From contig DAIDHC010000061.1 of NCBI GenBank assembly GCA_027452065.1, positions 1 through 43,036 of the forward strand: a stretch of DNA of 43,036 bases, read 5' to 3'. Source of the stretch: Bryobacterales bacterium (lineage in GTDB: Bacteria; Acidobacteriota; Terriglobia; Bryobacterales; Bryobacteraceae). Made by a program: the position numbers and the translations under genes. The notes below the pieces were generated by a model. It was not told where the DNA came from. It worked only from the letters and a program-made list of their open reading frames with translations, and did not search any database. Positions 7,435 to 15,678 of this stretch are shown piece by piece. Within the stretch, counting starts at the first letter, position 1; each line of letters starts with the position of its first letter.

Positions 7435-8475
7435 ATGTTTATCGATGAAGTACGCATTCTGGTGAAGGCCGGCGACGGCGGCAACGGCTGCATGGCGTTC
7501 CGGCGGGAGAAGTTTGTCCCGCGGGGCGGGCCAAGCGGCGGCGACGGGGGCCGGGGCGGAAACGTGACGATGGTGTCGAGCCCGCACCACAACACTCTGC
7601 TGCATTTCCGTTTTAATCCCGAGCACCGGGCCGGGCGGGGGCGGCACGGCGAGGGAAGCAACAGGACGGGCCGGGACGGGGCCGATATCGAGCTCGAGGT
7701 GCCGCCGGGAACGGTGGTTTACGATGACGAGACGGGAGAGGTGCTGCACGATTTCAGCACCTCGGGCGACCGGTTCGTCGTGGCGCGGGGCGGACGGGGC
7801 GGGCGCGGCAACCAGCACTTCGCCACGCCGACGCACCAGGCGCCGACCGAGCACGAGCCGGGCAAGCCGGGCGAGGAAAAACATCTGCGGCTCGAGCTGA
7901 AGCTGCTGGCCGACGTAGGGCTGGTGGGATTTCCGAACGCGGGAAAATCGACGCTGATCTCGCGGATCTCGGCTGCCCGGCCGAAGATCGCCGACTATCC
8001 TTTCACGACACTGACGCCGAACCTGGGCGTGGCTAGCTCGGGCGACAAGACGTTTGTGGTGGCCGACATTCCCGGGCTGATCGAAGGAGCGCACGAGGGA
8101 CACGGGCTGGGGATCCAGTTTCTGCGGCACGTAGAACGGACAAGGCTGCTGGCACACCTGGTGGATGTTTCAGAAATGTCGGGGCGGGATCCGGTGGAAG
8201 ACTACGAAGTGGTGATGGGGGAACTGGAGAGTTTCAGCCCGGCGATGGCGGCCAAGCCGATGATTCTGGTGGCAACCAAGATGGACGCGGCGCAGGATCC
8301 GGAGCGGGTGGAAAGGCTGCGGGCGCTGGCGGCGGGCAAAGGGCTGAAGTTTTTCGCGATCTCGTCGGTGACCGGGGAAAATGTCGACGCGCTGAAGCAT
8401 GCGATGGCGGAGGCGGTTTTCACTCACGTTTCCGAAGACGAAGCCGATAAGACAGGACGGGTGAGTGAACAATGA
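7435..8475 (+). CDS. obgE: Obg-family GTPase (ribosome assembly)
   Basis: A 346-residue GTPase that binds the 50S subunit during assembly and under stress. The glycine-rich Obg fold (about 1-158) includes [18 protein letters not shown]. The G domain has P-loop GFPNAGKST, switch [14 protein letters not shown] and the base-recognition element ATKMD. The short C-terminus lacks a separate OCT domain. The ATG at 7435 gives the family-typical start [13 protein letters not shown]; an in-frame GTG at 7378 falls inside the upstream hairpin and is unlikely. Its TGA overlaps the next gene's ATG (ATGA). Confidence 0.97.
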   Translation: MFIDEVRILVKAGDGGNGCMAFRREKFVPRGGPSGGDGGRGGNVTMVSSPHHNTLLHFRFNPEHRAGRGRHGEGSNRTGRDGADIELEVPPGTVVYDDETGEVLHDFSTSGDRFVVARGGRGGRGNQHFATPTHQAPTEHEPGKPGEEKHLRLELKLLADVGLVGFPNAGKSTLISRISAARPKIADYPFTTLTPNLGVASSGDKTFVVADIPGLIEGAHEGHGLGIQFLRHVERTRLLAHLVDVSEMSGRDPVEDYEVVMGELESFSPAMAAKPMILVATKMDAAQDPERVERLRALAAGKGLKFFAISSVTGENVDALKHAMAEAVFTHVSEDEADKTGRVSEQ

Positions 8476-8699
8476 GCGCAATTTTTTCGGCCCTGGCGGG
8501 AATGGCCAACGCGAATCAACGGCTGCAGAGCGCGGCGCGGCAGATCGCCAACTGGGCGTTTTCGCAGCAGCCGGACACGGTGGACCTGAGCGCGCAGGCG
8601 GTGGAGTTGATCCAGGCGCGAAACGAGAATGCGGCCAGCGTGAAAGTGGCGCAGACGGCCGAGCAGATGGACCACACGACGCTCAATCTGATCGGCTGA
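8472..8699 (+). CDS. 75-residue mini protein resembling the terminal helices of flagellar rod/hook proteins
   Basis: The N-terminal half (about 1-33) reads like the first helix of FlgB/FlgC/FlgE/FlgG proteins: [25 protein letters not shown], split here for length, including the familiar IAN. The C-terminal half (about 38-75) reads like their last helix: [15 protein letters not shown], then a short link and [17 protein letters not shown]. The central domains are absent, so only the D0 coiled-coil parts remain. It is translationally coupled to obgE by an ATGA overlap. No flagellar gene is near. The function is unknown; it may be a small assembly or helix-bundle protein. It is convergent with nuoN, with 4 bases between stops. 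Confidence 0.75.
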   Translation: MSAIFSALAGMANANQRLQSAARQIANWAFSQQPDTVDLSAQAVELIQARNENAASVKVAQTAEQMDHTTLNLIG

Positions 8700-8703
8700 G
8701 GGC

Positions 8704-10176
8704 TCAGCGGCCGAGCGTCGCCGAACCGCGGGCGAAGTTCAGAATCACCGACGGAAAGATGCCCAGCACCAGCGTCGCCAGCGCCGAACCCCAAAGGGCG
8801 AGACTGACGCCGGGAGCCAGCGGACTGAGGTTCTCGCAGGACTCGCCCGGCTCCTTCATGTACATCACCACCAGAATCCGCAGATAGTAGTACGCGGCCA
8901 CGGCGCTGTTGAGCAGGCCGAGAATCGCCAGCCACGTGTAGCCCCCGTCCAGGGCCGCCTTGAAAATATAAAACTTGCCGAAGAAGCCTCCCGTGAGAGG
9001 TACGCCGACAAAGGACAGCAGAAATACGCTGAAGAGGGCGGCGGTGACCGGCTGCTTCCAGCCGAGGCCCGCGAGGTCATCGATGTTCACGAAGCGTTCG
9101 CCCTGGCGCGAGAAGTGCGTGACGACGGCGAAGGCGCCGACGTTCATGAACGCATAGGCGGCGAGATAGAACATGGCGGCGGCGGTGCCGATGGCGCTGT
9201 GGGTGGCGATGGCGACCAGGACGTAGCCGGCATTGGCGATGGAGCTGTAGGCGAGCATCCGCTTGATGTTGCTCTGGGTGAGGGCGGCGAAATTGCCGAC
9301 CACCATGGTGAGCAGAGCCGAGGACCAGACGAACGGCGCCCAGCGCCCGCTGATGGGCTGGAACGAGGTCATGAAGAGGCGGAGGAAAATGGCGAAGGCG
9401 GCGGCTTTCGGGCCGGCCGACAGGAAGGCGGAGATGGGCGCGGGCGCGCCCTGGTAAACATCGGGGGCCCAGATCTGGAACGGGGCGGCGGAGACTTTGA
9501 ACGCCAAGCCGACCAGCATGAGCGAGGCGGCGACGCCGACCAGGATGGAGCTGGAGGCGACGTCGTGGCTGAGCAGGGCGTAGCGGATCTGATCGAGATT
9601 CGTCGTGCCGGTGACGCCGTAGATCCAGGCGATGCCGTAAAGGAAGAAAGCAGTGGCGAAGGAGCCGAGGAGAAAGTATTTGATGGCCGCTTCGTTGTTG
9701 CGCTTGTCGTCGCGGAGGTAGCCGGCCAGGACGTAGGAGGAAATGGAGGAGATCTCGAGGCCGATGAACATCATGATGAGTTCGTTGGACGAGGCCATCA
9801 CGCACTGGCCGGTAACCGAGAACAGGATCAGGCCGAAGTATTCGCTCGAGCTGGCGTTTTCGCGGCGCAGGTACTGGAACGAGACGAGGACGGTGAGGAT
9901 TCCGACCACCACCACCAGGACGCGGAAGAAGGTGGCGAAGCCGTCAATGACGAGCAGGTTCGAGAAGGCGAAGCCGGGGTTGGCGCCGGCAACGAGCGAG
10001 GCGGGGATGGCGGCGACGAGGGCGAACAGAGCGAGATAGCCGGGGCCGTTGCGGGTCTTGACGCTGTCGCCGGCGAGGCCCTCGAGGAGCATGATCAGGG
10101 TTCCGGCGACGGTGAGGATGATCTCGGGCAGGATGCGCAAATACTCGACGCCTGCCGGAAGAAAGTTATCGGGCAC
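8704..10176 (-). CDS. nuoN: NADH-quinone oxidoreductase subunit N
   Basis: One of three antiporter-like proton-pumping subunits of complex I in the inner membrane. It has 490 residues and about 14 membrane helices, with family segments such as EISSISSYVLAGYLRDD and AIKYFLLGSFATAFFLYG, and SNIKRMLAYSSIANAGYVLVA on the middle helices. The start is a GTG at 10176, overlapping the end of nuoM. It has a textbook ribosome site GGAGGAG (10184-10190) 7 bases upstream, while an upstream in-frame ATG at 10230 has no such support. It is the last gene of the nuo operon. Confidence 0.96.
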   Translation of the reverse strand: MPDNFLPAGVEYLRILPEIILTVAGTLIMLLEGLAGDSVKTRNGPGYLALFALVAAIPASLVAGANPGFAFSNLLVIDGFATFFRVLVVVVGILTVLVSFQYLRRENASSSEYFGLILFSVTGQCVMASSNELIMMFIGLEISSISSYVLAGYLRDDKRNNEAAIKYFLLGSFATAFFLYGIAWIYGVTGTTNLDQIRYALLSHDVASSSILVGVAASLMLVGLAFKVSAAPFQIWAPDVYQGAPAPISAFLSAGPKAAAFAIFLRLFMTSFQPISGRWAPFVWSSALLTMVVGNFAALTQSNIKRMLAYSSIANAGYVLVAIATHSAIGTAAAMFYLAAYAFMNVGAFAVVTHFSRQGERFVNIDDLAGLGWKQPVTAALFSVFLLSFVGVPLTGGFFGKFYIFKAALDGGYTWLAILGLLNSAVAAYYYLRILVVMYMKEPGESCENLSPLAPGVSLALWGSALATLVLGIFPSVILNFARGSATLGR

Positions 10177-11749
10177 GGAAGAACTCCTCCAGGGAAGCGA
10201 GAACGGTATGGGCGGCCGGATGCGATCCATCCGGCGCCGGCGGGGCGCCGCGCTTGACCTGAGTTTCGATGTTGGCTTTGGTGCGGGCGAGAATGACGGC
10301 GTTGGTGGCCGAGATGGGCGGAATGAAGCTCTGCGTGAAGGTGCCCATCCAGACCATGAGGGCGATGAGAGGCAGAGCGGCGGCCCACTCGCGCACGGTC
10401 ATGTCGGGCATGTGATGGGCGACATCGTCCGGCGTCTTGCCGAAGAAGACGCGCTGGTAGAGCCAGAGCATGTAGCAGGCCGAGAGGATGACTCCGATGG
10501 CGGCGAAGACGGTCCAGTGGAAATTCACCAGGGCCGAGCCCTGGAGCACCAGATACTCGCCGATAAAGTTGTTCAACGTCGGAAGACCAATGCTGGCCAG
10601 CATGGAGATCATGAAGACGGCGGCCAGTTGGGGCGCGGGAGTTGCGACGCCGCCATAGGCCGAGATTTCGAGCGAGTGGCGGCGCTCGTAGAGGAAGCCG
10701 ACCAGAAGGAAGAGCGCGCCGGTGGATACGCCGTGGTTGAGCATCTGGTAGACCGCGCCGTCGAAGCCGGGCTGGGTGAAGGAAAAGATGCCGAGGACGA
10801 CGAAGCCGAGGTGGCTGACCGAGGAGTAGGCGACCAGCTTTTTCATGTTGGGCTGGACCATGGCGACCAGGGCGCCGTAGACGATGCCGATGATGGCCAG
10901 GACGACGATCCAGCCGGCGTTTTCATGGGCGGCGTTGGGAAACAGCATCACGCAGTAGCGCAGCAGTCCGTAGGTTCCCATCTTCAGCATGACGGAGGCC
11001 AGCATGATGGAGCCGGCGGTGGGGGCCTCGACGTGGGCGTCGGGCAACCAGGTGTGCAGCGGGAACAGAGGCACCTTCACGGCGAAGGCAACGAAGAAGG
11101 CGAGAAACAGCCAGAACTCCTCGGCGCGGCTGAAGCTGAGGGCGCCGGACTGGAGGTGGCTGACGATGACAGTGTAGTCGAAGGTTCCGGCGCGGCCGTA
11201 CAGATAGATGATGGCGCCCAGCATGAGGACGGAGGCGGCCATGGTGTAAAGGAAGAATTTCACGGCCGCGTAAATGCGGCGGTCGTGGCCCCAGACGCCG
11301 ATGAGGAAGTACATCGGCACCAGGCAGACTTCCCAGAAGACGTAGAACAGAAACAGGTCGAGGGCGGCGAAGACGCCGATGAGACCGAATTCGAGCAGCA
11401 GGATGAAGGCGAAGAATTCCTTGACGCGCTTGTCGATGTACTTCCACGAGCAGAGCACCGAGATGGGCGTGAGCAGCGTGGTGAGGATGATGAGCCAGAG
11501 GCTGAGGCCGTCGACGGCGACGTGGTAGCGGATGGCGGGCGAGTTGATCCAGGCGATGTTGGTTTCGAAGACGTAGCCCGAGGGGTGGGCGAACCAATAG
11601 GGCCCGACGAGGCCGAGCGAAACGGCGAAGATGAGGAGCGAGAGGCCGAGCGTGAAGCGGCGGATGAGAGCGTGGTTGCCTGCGGGCAGCAGCATCGCCA
11701 CCAGGAAGCCGGCCAGTGGAAGGGCGATGAGGACATCGAGGAGGGTCAT
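10166..11749 (-). CDS. nuoM: NADH-quinone oxidoreductase subunit M
   Basis: Antiporter-like proton-channel subunit of complex I, 527 residues, about 14 membrane helices. Seen motifs include VDGLSLWLIILTTLLTPI, LLLEFGLIGVFAALDLFLFY with the conserved helix-5 Glu region, LFPLHTWLPDAHVEAPT and MLNHGVSTGALFLLVGFLYE. The ATG at 11749 overlaps the nuoL stop as ATGA, so the two are translationally coupled. The last 30-odd residues (RTKANIETQVKRGAPPAPDG onward) form a soluble tail. Confidence 0.97.
   Translation of the reverse strand: MTLLDVLIALPLAGFLVAMLLPAGNHALIRRFTLGLSLLIFAVSLGLVGPYWFAHPSGYVFETNIAWINSPAIRYHVAVDGLSLWLIILTTLLTPISVLCSWKYIDKRVKEFFAFILLLEFGLIGVFAALDLFLFYVFWEVCLVPMYFLIGVWGHDRRIYAAVKFFLYTMAASVLMLGAIIYLYGRAGTFDYTVIVSHLQSGALSFSRAEEFWLFLAFFVAFAVKVPLFPLHTWLPDAHVEAPTAGSIMLASVMLKMGTYGLLRYCVMLFPNAAHENAGWIVVLAIIGIVYGALVAMVQPNMKKLVAYSSVSHLGFVVLGIFSFTQPGFDGAVYQMLNHGVSTGALFLLVGFLYERRHSLEISAYGGVATPAPQLAAVFMISMLASIGLPTLNNFIGEYLVLQGSALVNFHWTVFAAIGVILSACYMLWLYQRVFFGKTPDDVAHHMPDMTVREWAAALPLIALMVWMGTFTQSFIPPISATNAVILARTKANIETQVKRGAPPAPDGSHPAAHTVLASLEEFFRAR
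10184..10190 (-). promoter_or_regulatory. Shine-Dalgarno site that fixes the GTG start of nuoN
   Basis: GGAGGAG on the minus strand, 7 bases before GTG (10176-10174). It lies inside the last codons of nuoM and shows that nuoN starts at this GTG rather than at the ATG at 10230. Confidence 0.8.
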
Positions 11750-13593
11750 CGGGCGCCTCCCGCCAGGCCGATGGCGATGAGGGCGACGACGGAGCCGAAG
11801 ACGATCCAGGTGGCATAGGCCCGGATCGAGCCCGACTGGAGCAAGCGCAGGATGGAGCCGACGCCGCGGGCCCGGGCGCCGACGCCGTTGACCACGCCGT
11901 CGATCAGGCCGGCGTCGAAGCCGCGCCAGAGCAGCGTGCGCGAGCCCTGCACGGTGGGCTTCACCACCGTCGCGTCGTAGATCTCGTCAACGAAATACTT
12001 GTTGTAGACCAGCTTGTAGAGGCCGCTGAAAGAGGAGGCGAGAGACTCGGCGATCTGGGGCCGCGAGACGTAGAAGAAGTAGGCGAGGCCGATGCCGAGG
12101 AAGCCGGCGGCGAAGGGGAGATAGCGGATGAGAGCGTCGATTTCCAGCTCATGGATGGGGAACATCGGCTCGAGCCAGCGGGGCACGCTCAGGAAGCCGC
12201 CTCCGAGCGAAAGCACGCTCAGGGCCGCGAGAGGGCCCCACATGACGAAGGGGGCCTCGTGCGGGTGGTGATGGCCGCGATAGTCGCCGAGGAAGCAGAG
12301 GAACAGCGCCCGGAAAACGTAGAAGGCGGTCATGCCGGCGGTGAGGGTCGCCACCCAGTACATCCAGGGCGCGTGGGCGTAAGCAGCCTCGAGGATGAGG
12401 TCTTTGCTGGCGGCGCCGGAGGTGAAGGGAAGCCCGGCGATGGCGACGCCGGCGGCGAAGAGGGTGGCGGCGGTGATGGGAATTTTTTTGAGCAGGCCGC
12501 CCATGTGCCGGAGATCCTGCTCGCCGCCGAGGGCGTGAATGACGCTGCCGGCGCCGAGGAACAGGAGAGCCTTGAAGAAGGCGTGGGTCATCAGGTGGAA
12601 GATGCCGGCCGAGAAGGCGCCCACGCCGACTCCGAGAAACATGTAGCCGAGCTGCGAGACGGTGGAGTAGGCGAAGACCTTCTTGATGTCGTTCTGCAGC
12701 AGGCCGATGGTGGCGGCGAAGAAAGCGGTGGCGAGGCCGATGACGGCGACGGTGTCCATGGCGATGGGGGCGTGCAGGAACAGGGACGAGGAGCGCGCGA
12801 TCATGTAAACGCCGGCAGTGACCATGGTGGCGGCGTGGATGAGCGCGGAGACGGGCGTCGGGCCCGCCATGGCGTCCGGCAGCCAGACGTAAAGAGGGAT
12901 CTGGGCGGACTTGCCGGTGGCGCCGAGCAGCAGCAGCAGGCAGATGATGGTGATGCCGCCGAGCGAAGTCTCCACCGGCAGCGCGGCGGCGGCGCCGAAG
13001 ACGCGGGCGAAATCGAGCGAGCCGAACTGGCGGACGATGAGGAACATGGCGAGGGAGAAGCCGAAGTCGCCAATACGGTTTACGATGAAGGCCTTGTTGC
13101 CCGCGTTGGTGGCGAACTGCTCGGTGAAGTAAAACCCGATGAGCAGATAGCTGCACAGCCCAACGCCTTCCCAGCCGACGAAGAGCAGCAGGAAGTTCTC
13201 CGCCAGAACCAGGATCAGCATGAAGAACATGAAGAGGTTGAGGTAGGCGAAGAAGCGGTAGTAGCCGCCCTCGTGCTCCATGTACCCGATGGCGTAGGTG
13301 TGAATGAGCAGGCCGACGCCGGTGACCACCATCAGCATGACGGCGGTGAGGCGGTCGACGGCGAAATCGACGCCGATGTTGAGGGCGCCGCTCTGAATCC
13401 AGGTGAAGTAGTGCTCGGTGTGGGCGGTGTCGAGCGACCCGAGCCCGGACAGCGTTTTGAGCACCCAGAGAAACGACAGCGCGACCGAGCCCACGGCCAC
13501 GGCGTTGATGAGAGCCTTGGGGAACCTGCGTCCGAAGATGCCGTTCAGCAGGAAACCGGCCAGCGGAAAGACGGGAATGAGCCAGAGATTCAT
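11746..13593 (-). CDS. nuoL: NADH-quinone oxidoreductase subunit L
   Basis: The distal proton-pumping subunit of complex I, 615 residues. It contains VGWEGVGLCSYLLIGFYF, the channel segment QIPLYVWLPDAMAGPTPVSA, LIHAATMVTAGVYMIAR and MTHAFFKALLFLGAGSVIHA. The C-terminal region carries the long amphipathic lateral helix and anchor typical of NuoL. It starts at the ATG at 13593, 8 bases after nuoK, and ends overlapping nuoM. Length and motifs are normal. Confidence 0.97.
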   Translation of the reverse strand: MNLWLIPVFPLAGFLLNGIFGRRFPKALINAVAVGSVALSFLWVLKTLSGLGSLDTAHTEHYFTWIQSGALNIGVDFAVDRLTAVMLMVVTGVGLLIHTYAIGYMEHEGGYYRFFAYLNLFMFFMLILVLAENFLLLFVGWEGVGLCSYLLIGFYFTEQFATNAGNKAFIVNRIGDFGFSLAMFLIVRQFGSLDFARVFGAAAALPVETSLGGITIICLLLLLGATGKSAQIPLYVWLPDAMAGPTPVSALIHAATMVTAGVYMIARSSSLFLHAPIAMDTVAVIGLATAFFAATIGLLQNDIKKVFAYSTVSQLGYMFLGVGVGAFSAGIFHLMTHAFFKALLFLGAGSVIHALGGEQDLRHMGGLLKKIPITAATLFAAGVAIAGLPFTSGAASKDLILEAAYAHAPWMYWVATLTAGMTAFYVFRALFLCFLGDYRGHHHPHEAPFVMWGPLAALSVLSLGGGFLSVPRWLEPMFPIHELEIDALIRYLPFAAGFLGIGLAYFFYVSRPQIAESLASSFSGLYKLVYNKYFVDEIYDATVVKPTVQGSRTLLWRGFDAGLIDGVVNGVGARARGVGSILRLLQSGSIRAYATWIVFGSVVALIAIGLAGGAR

Positions 13594-13601
13594 GGTTGGG
13601 A

Positions 13602-13919
13602 TCAGTTCTTGAGCGAGTTGACGTCGTCCACCTGGAGCGTCTGGCGGTTCTTAAAGACGGTGAGGATAATGGCCAGTCCGACGGCGGCTTCGGCGGCCGC
13701 CACCACCATCACGAAGAAGGTGAAGATGTGGCCGTCGACCTGCTTGAACTGGTAGGAGAAGGTGACGAAGCTGAGATTGACCGCGTTGAGCATGAGCTCG
13801 ATGGACATGAACACGGTGATGACGTTGCGGCGATAGAGGAAGCCGGCAATGCCGAGGCAGAACAGGATGGCGCTGAGGATGAGATACCAGTTGAGGGGAA
13901 CACCGTTGGAAGCCGGCAT
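13602..13919 (-). CDS. nuoK: NADH-quinone oxidoreductase subunit K
   Basis: A 105-residue, three-helix membrane subunit related to MrpC. The two buried glutamates needed for proton transfer are present: E41 in [12 protein letters not shown] and E77 in [13 protein letters not shown]. The ATG at 13919 overlaps the nuoJ stop as ATGA. A short charged tail ([16 protein letters not shown]) follows the last helix. Confidence 0.97.
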   Translation of the reverse strand: MPASNGVPLNWYLILSAILFCLGIAGFLYRRNVITVFMSIELMLNAVNLSFVTFSYQFKQVDGHIFTFFVMVVAAAEAAVGLAIILTVFKNRQTLQVDDVNSLKN

Positions 13920-14419
13920 CAGTCGATCTCCTTCCGGGCGAGAACAATGGCGCCGAGGATGGCGATGAGAATGAGCACCGAGACCACCTCGAACGGGAGC
14001 AGGTATTGAGTGAAGAGGCTGCGGCCGATATCGGCCGGCCCGCCGTGGGTGAAGGCGCCGAAGACGACCATCTCGCCGCGGGGCAGGGCCGCCTGAATGA
14101 CGAAGCTGACCAGGCCGAGGAAGAGCGCCATCAGCGGCACGCCGAAAATCTTGACGTAGGCGCTGCGGCGGGTGAGGCGTTCGCCGCCGGCGTTCAACAG
14201 CATGATGACGAAGATGAACAGCACCATGATGGCGCCGGCGTAGACGATCATCTGCGCGGCGGCGATGAACTCGGCTCCGAGCAGGAGATAGAGCACGGCG
14301 AGCGAGCCCATGACACCGACCAGCGAGAGGGCGCTGGAGATCGGATGGGTCTGCACGACAAGGTTCAGGGCGGAGACCACGGCGATGGCGGCGAGTACGA
14401 GAAAGAGAAACGCGTCCAT
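13919..14419 (-). CDS. nuoJ: NADH-quinone oxidoreductase subunit J
   Basis: A 166-residue membrane subunit of complex I with about five helices. It includes the flexible helix-3 segment [20 protein letters not shown], where a pi-bulge is known in this family. The ATG at 14419 (MDAFLFLV) is 2 bases from the nuoH stop, so nuoI, normally between H and J, is not here. The gene ends in an ATGA overlap with nuoK. Confidence 0.96.
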   Translation of the reverse strand: MDAFLFLVLAAIAVVSALNLVVQTHPISSALSLVGVMGSLAVLYLLLGAEFIAAAQMIVYAGAIMVLFIFVIMLLNAGGERLTRRSAYVKIFGVPLMALFLGLVSFVIQAALPRGEMVVFGAFTHGGPADIGRSLFTQYLLPFEVVSVLILIAILGAIVLARKEID

Positions 14420-14421
14420 GA

Positions 14422-15612
14422 TTATTTCGGGAAGAGGGCGACCAGCAGGCCCGTGACGAGAAGGTTGAGGATCGCTACCGGGAACAGGAACGTCCAGGCG
14501 AAGTGCATGAGCTGGTCGTAGCGGAACCGGGGCAGCGTGCCGCGCACCCAGATGAAGATAAACAGCAGCAGGCCCGCCTTGGCGACGAACCAGAACAGGG
14601 GCATCAGGATGGGCTGCACCAGCGGCACCAGGAACAGGCCCGCCAGAAGGAGCGAGATGACGCCGGCAATGGGGAACGTGAACCGGTCCCATTTCCGATA
14701 GGGCTGGGCGCCGTGATAGAAGCAGATGGCGGCGACGAGAACGAGGACCGCCGTCGGGATGTAGTTGGAGATCGCGCCGGGCAGCGGCGGGTGCCAGCCG
14801 CCGAGGAAGAGCAGCGTCGCCACCAGCGCCACGGTAATCATGTTGGCGTATTCGGCCATGAAGAAGGCGGCGAATTTCATGCTGCTGTACTCGGTGTGGT
14901 AGCCGGCGACAAGCTCGTTTTCCGCCTCCGGCAGATCGAACGGGATGCGGTTGGTCTCGGCAAAGCCGGCGATGAGAAACAGCACGAAGCTGAAGATCTG
15001 CGGGAAGGGGAGCTGGAAGACGGACCAGCGCGGGATGAAGCCGAAGTAGAAGCCAGCCTGCGCATTCACGATCTCGCGGAAGCTGAGCGTGTTGAGCAGC
15101 AGCAGCGGGGCGGCGATCGCCACGGCGTAGGGCAGTTCGTAGCTGACCATCTGGGCCGAACTGCGCAGGCCGCCGAGCAGCGAGTACTTGTTGTTGGAGG
15201 CCCAGCCGGCCAGCGCAACTCCATAGACGCTGACCGCCGATACGGCGAGCACGAACAGCACGCCGATTTTCAAGTCCGTCAACTGCATCCACGTGTGAAT
15301 ACCGAAGACCTGGATTTCCGGGCCGAACGGAAGCACGGAGATGGTGGTGAGGGCGAGCGCGACGGCCACGAACGGAGCCAGGACGTAGAAGAACTTATTT
15401 ACATGGGAAGGGATGAAGCCTTCCTTGGTCACCAGCTTGATGACGTCAGCCAGCGGCTGAAGCAGCCCGTGCGGGCCGACGCGGTAGGGACCGGGGCGGA
15501 GCTGGATGTGGGCCAGCACCTTGCGCTCGATCCACTGCAGGTAGGCGAGCGCTGTCAAAAACACGGCGGCAACGAGCGCGACCTTAATTAACGTCAAGAG
15601 CAAAAAGTTCAT
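14422..15612 (-). CDS. nuoH: NADH-quinone oxidoreductase subunit H, with two extra membrane segments
   Basis: Quinone-site membrane subunit of complex I. It carries [35 protein letters not shown] and the quinone-loop motif [18 protein letters not shown]. At 396 residues it is about 70 longer than E. coli NuoH. The excess is an insertion at about residues 279-335, between [11 protein letters not shown] and [17 protein letters not shown], with two hydrophobic stretches ([16 protein letters not shown] and [18 protein letters not shown]) that look like additional transmembrane helices. It starts with the ATG at 15612, 66 bases after nuoG. Confidence 0.96.
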   Translation of the reverse strand: MNFLLLTLIKVALVAAVFLTALAYLQWIERKVLAHIQLRPGPYRVGPHGLLQPLADVIKLVTKEGFIPSHVNKFFYVLAPFVAVALALTTISVLPFGPEIQVFGIHTWMQLTDLKIGVLFVLAVSAVSVYGVALAGWASNNKYSLLGGLRSSAQMVSYELPYAVAIAAPLLLLNTLSFREIVNAQAGFYFGFIPRWSVFQLPFPQIFSFVLFLIAGFAETNRIPFDLPEAENELVAGYHTEYSSMKFAAFFMAEYANMITVALVATLLFLGGWHPPLPGAISNYIPTAVLVLVAAICFYHGAQPYRKWDRFTFPIAGVISLLLAGLFLVPLVQPILMPLFWFVAKAGLLLFIFIWVRGTLPRFRYDQLMHFAWTFLFPVAILNLLVTGLLVALFPK

Positions 15613-15678
15613 GCTATGGCAGCCGCTCCTGTTGCCGGGCCGGGTTCCGCCCGGCGTTCCCTGTTGTCCGGCGTGGCA

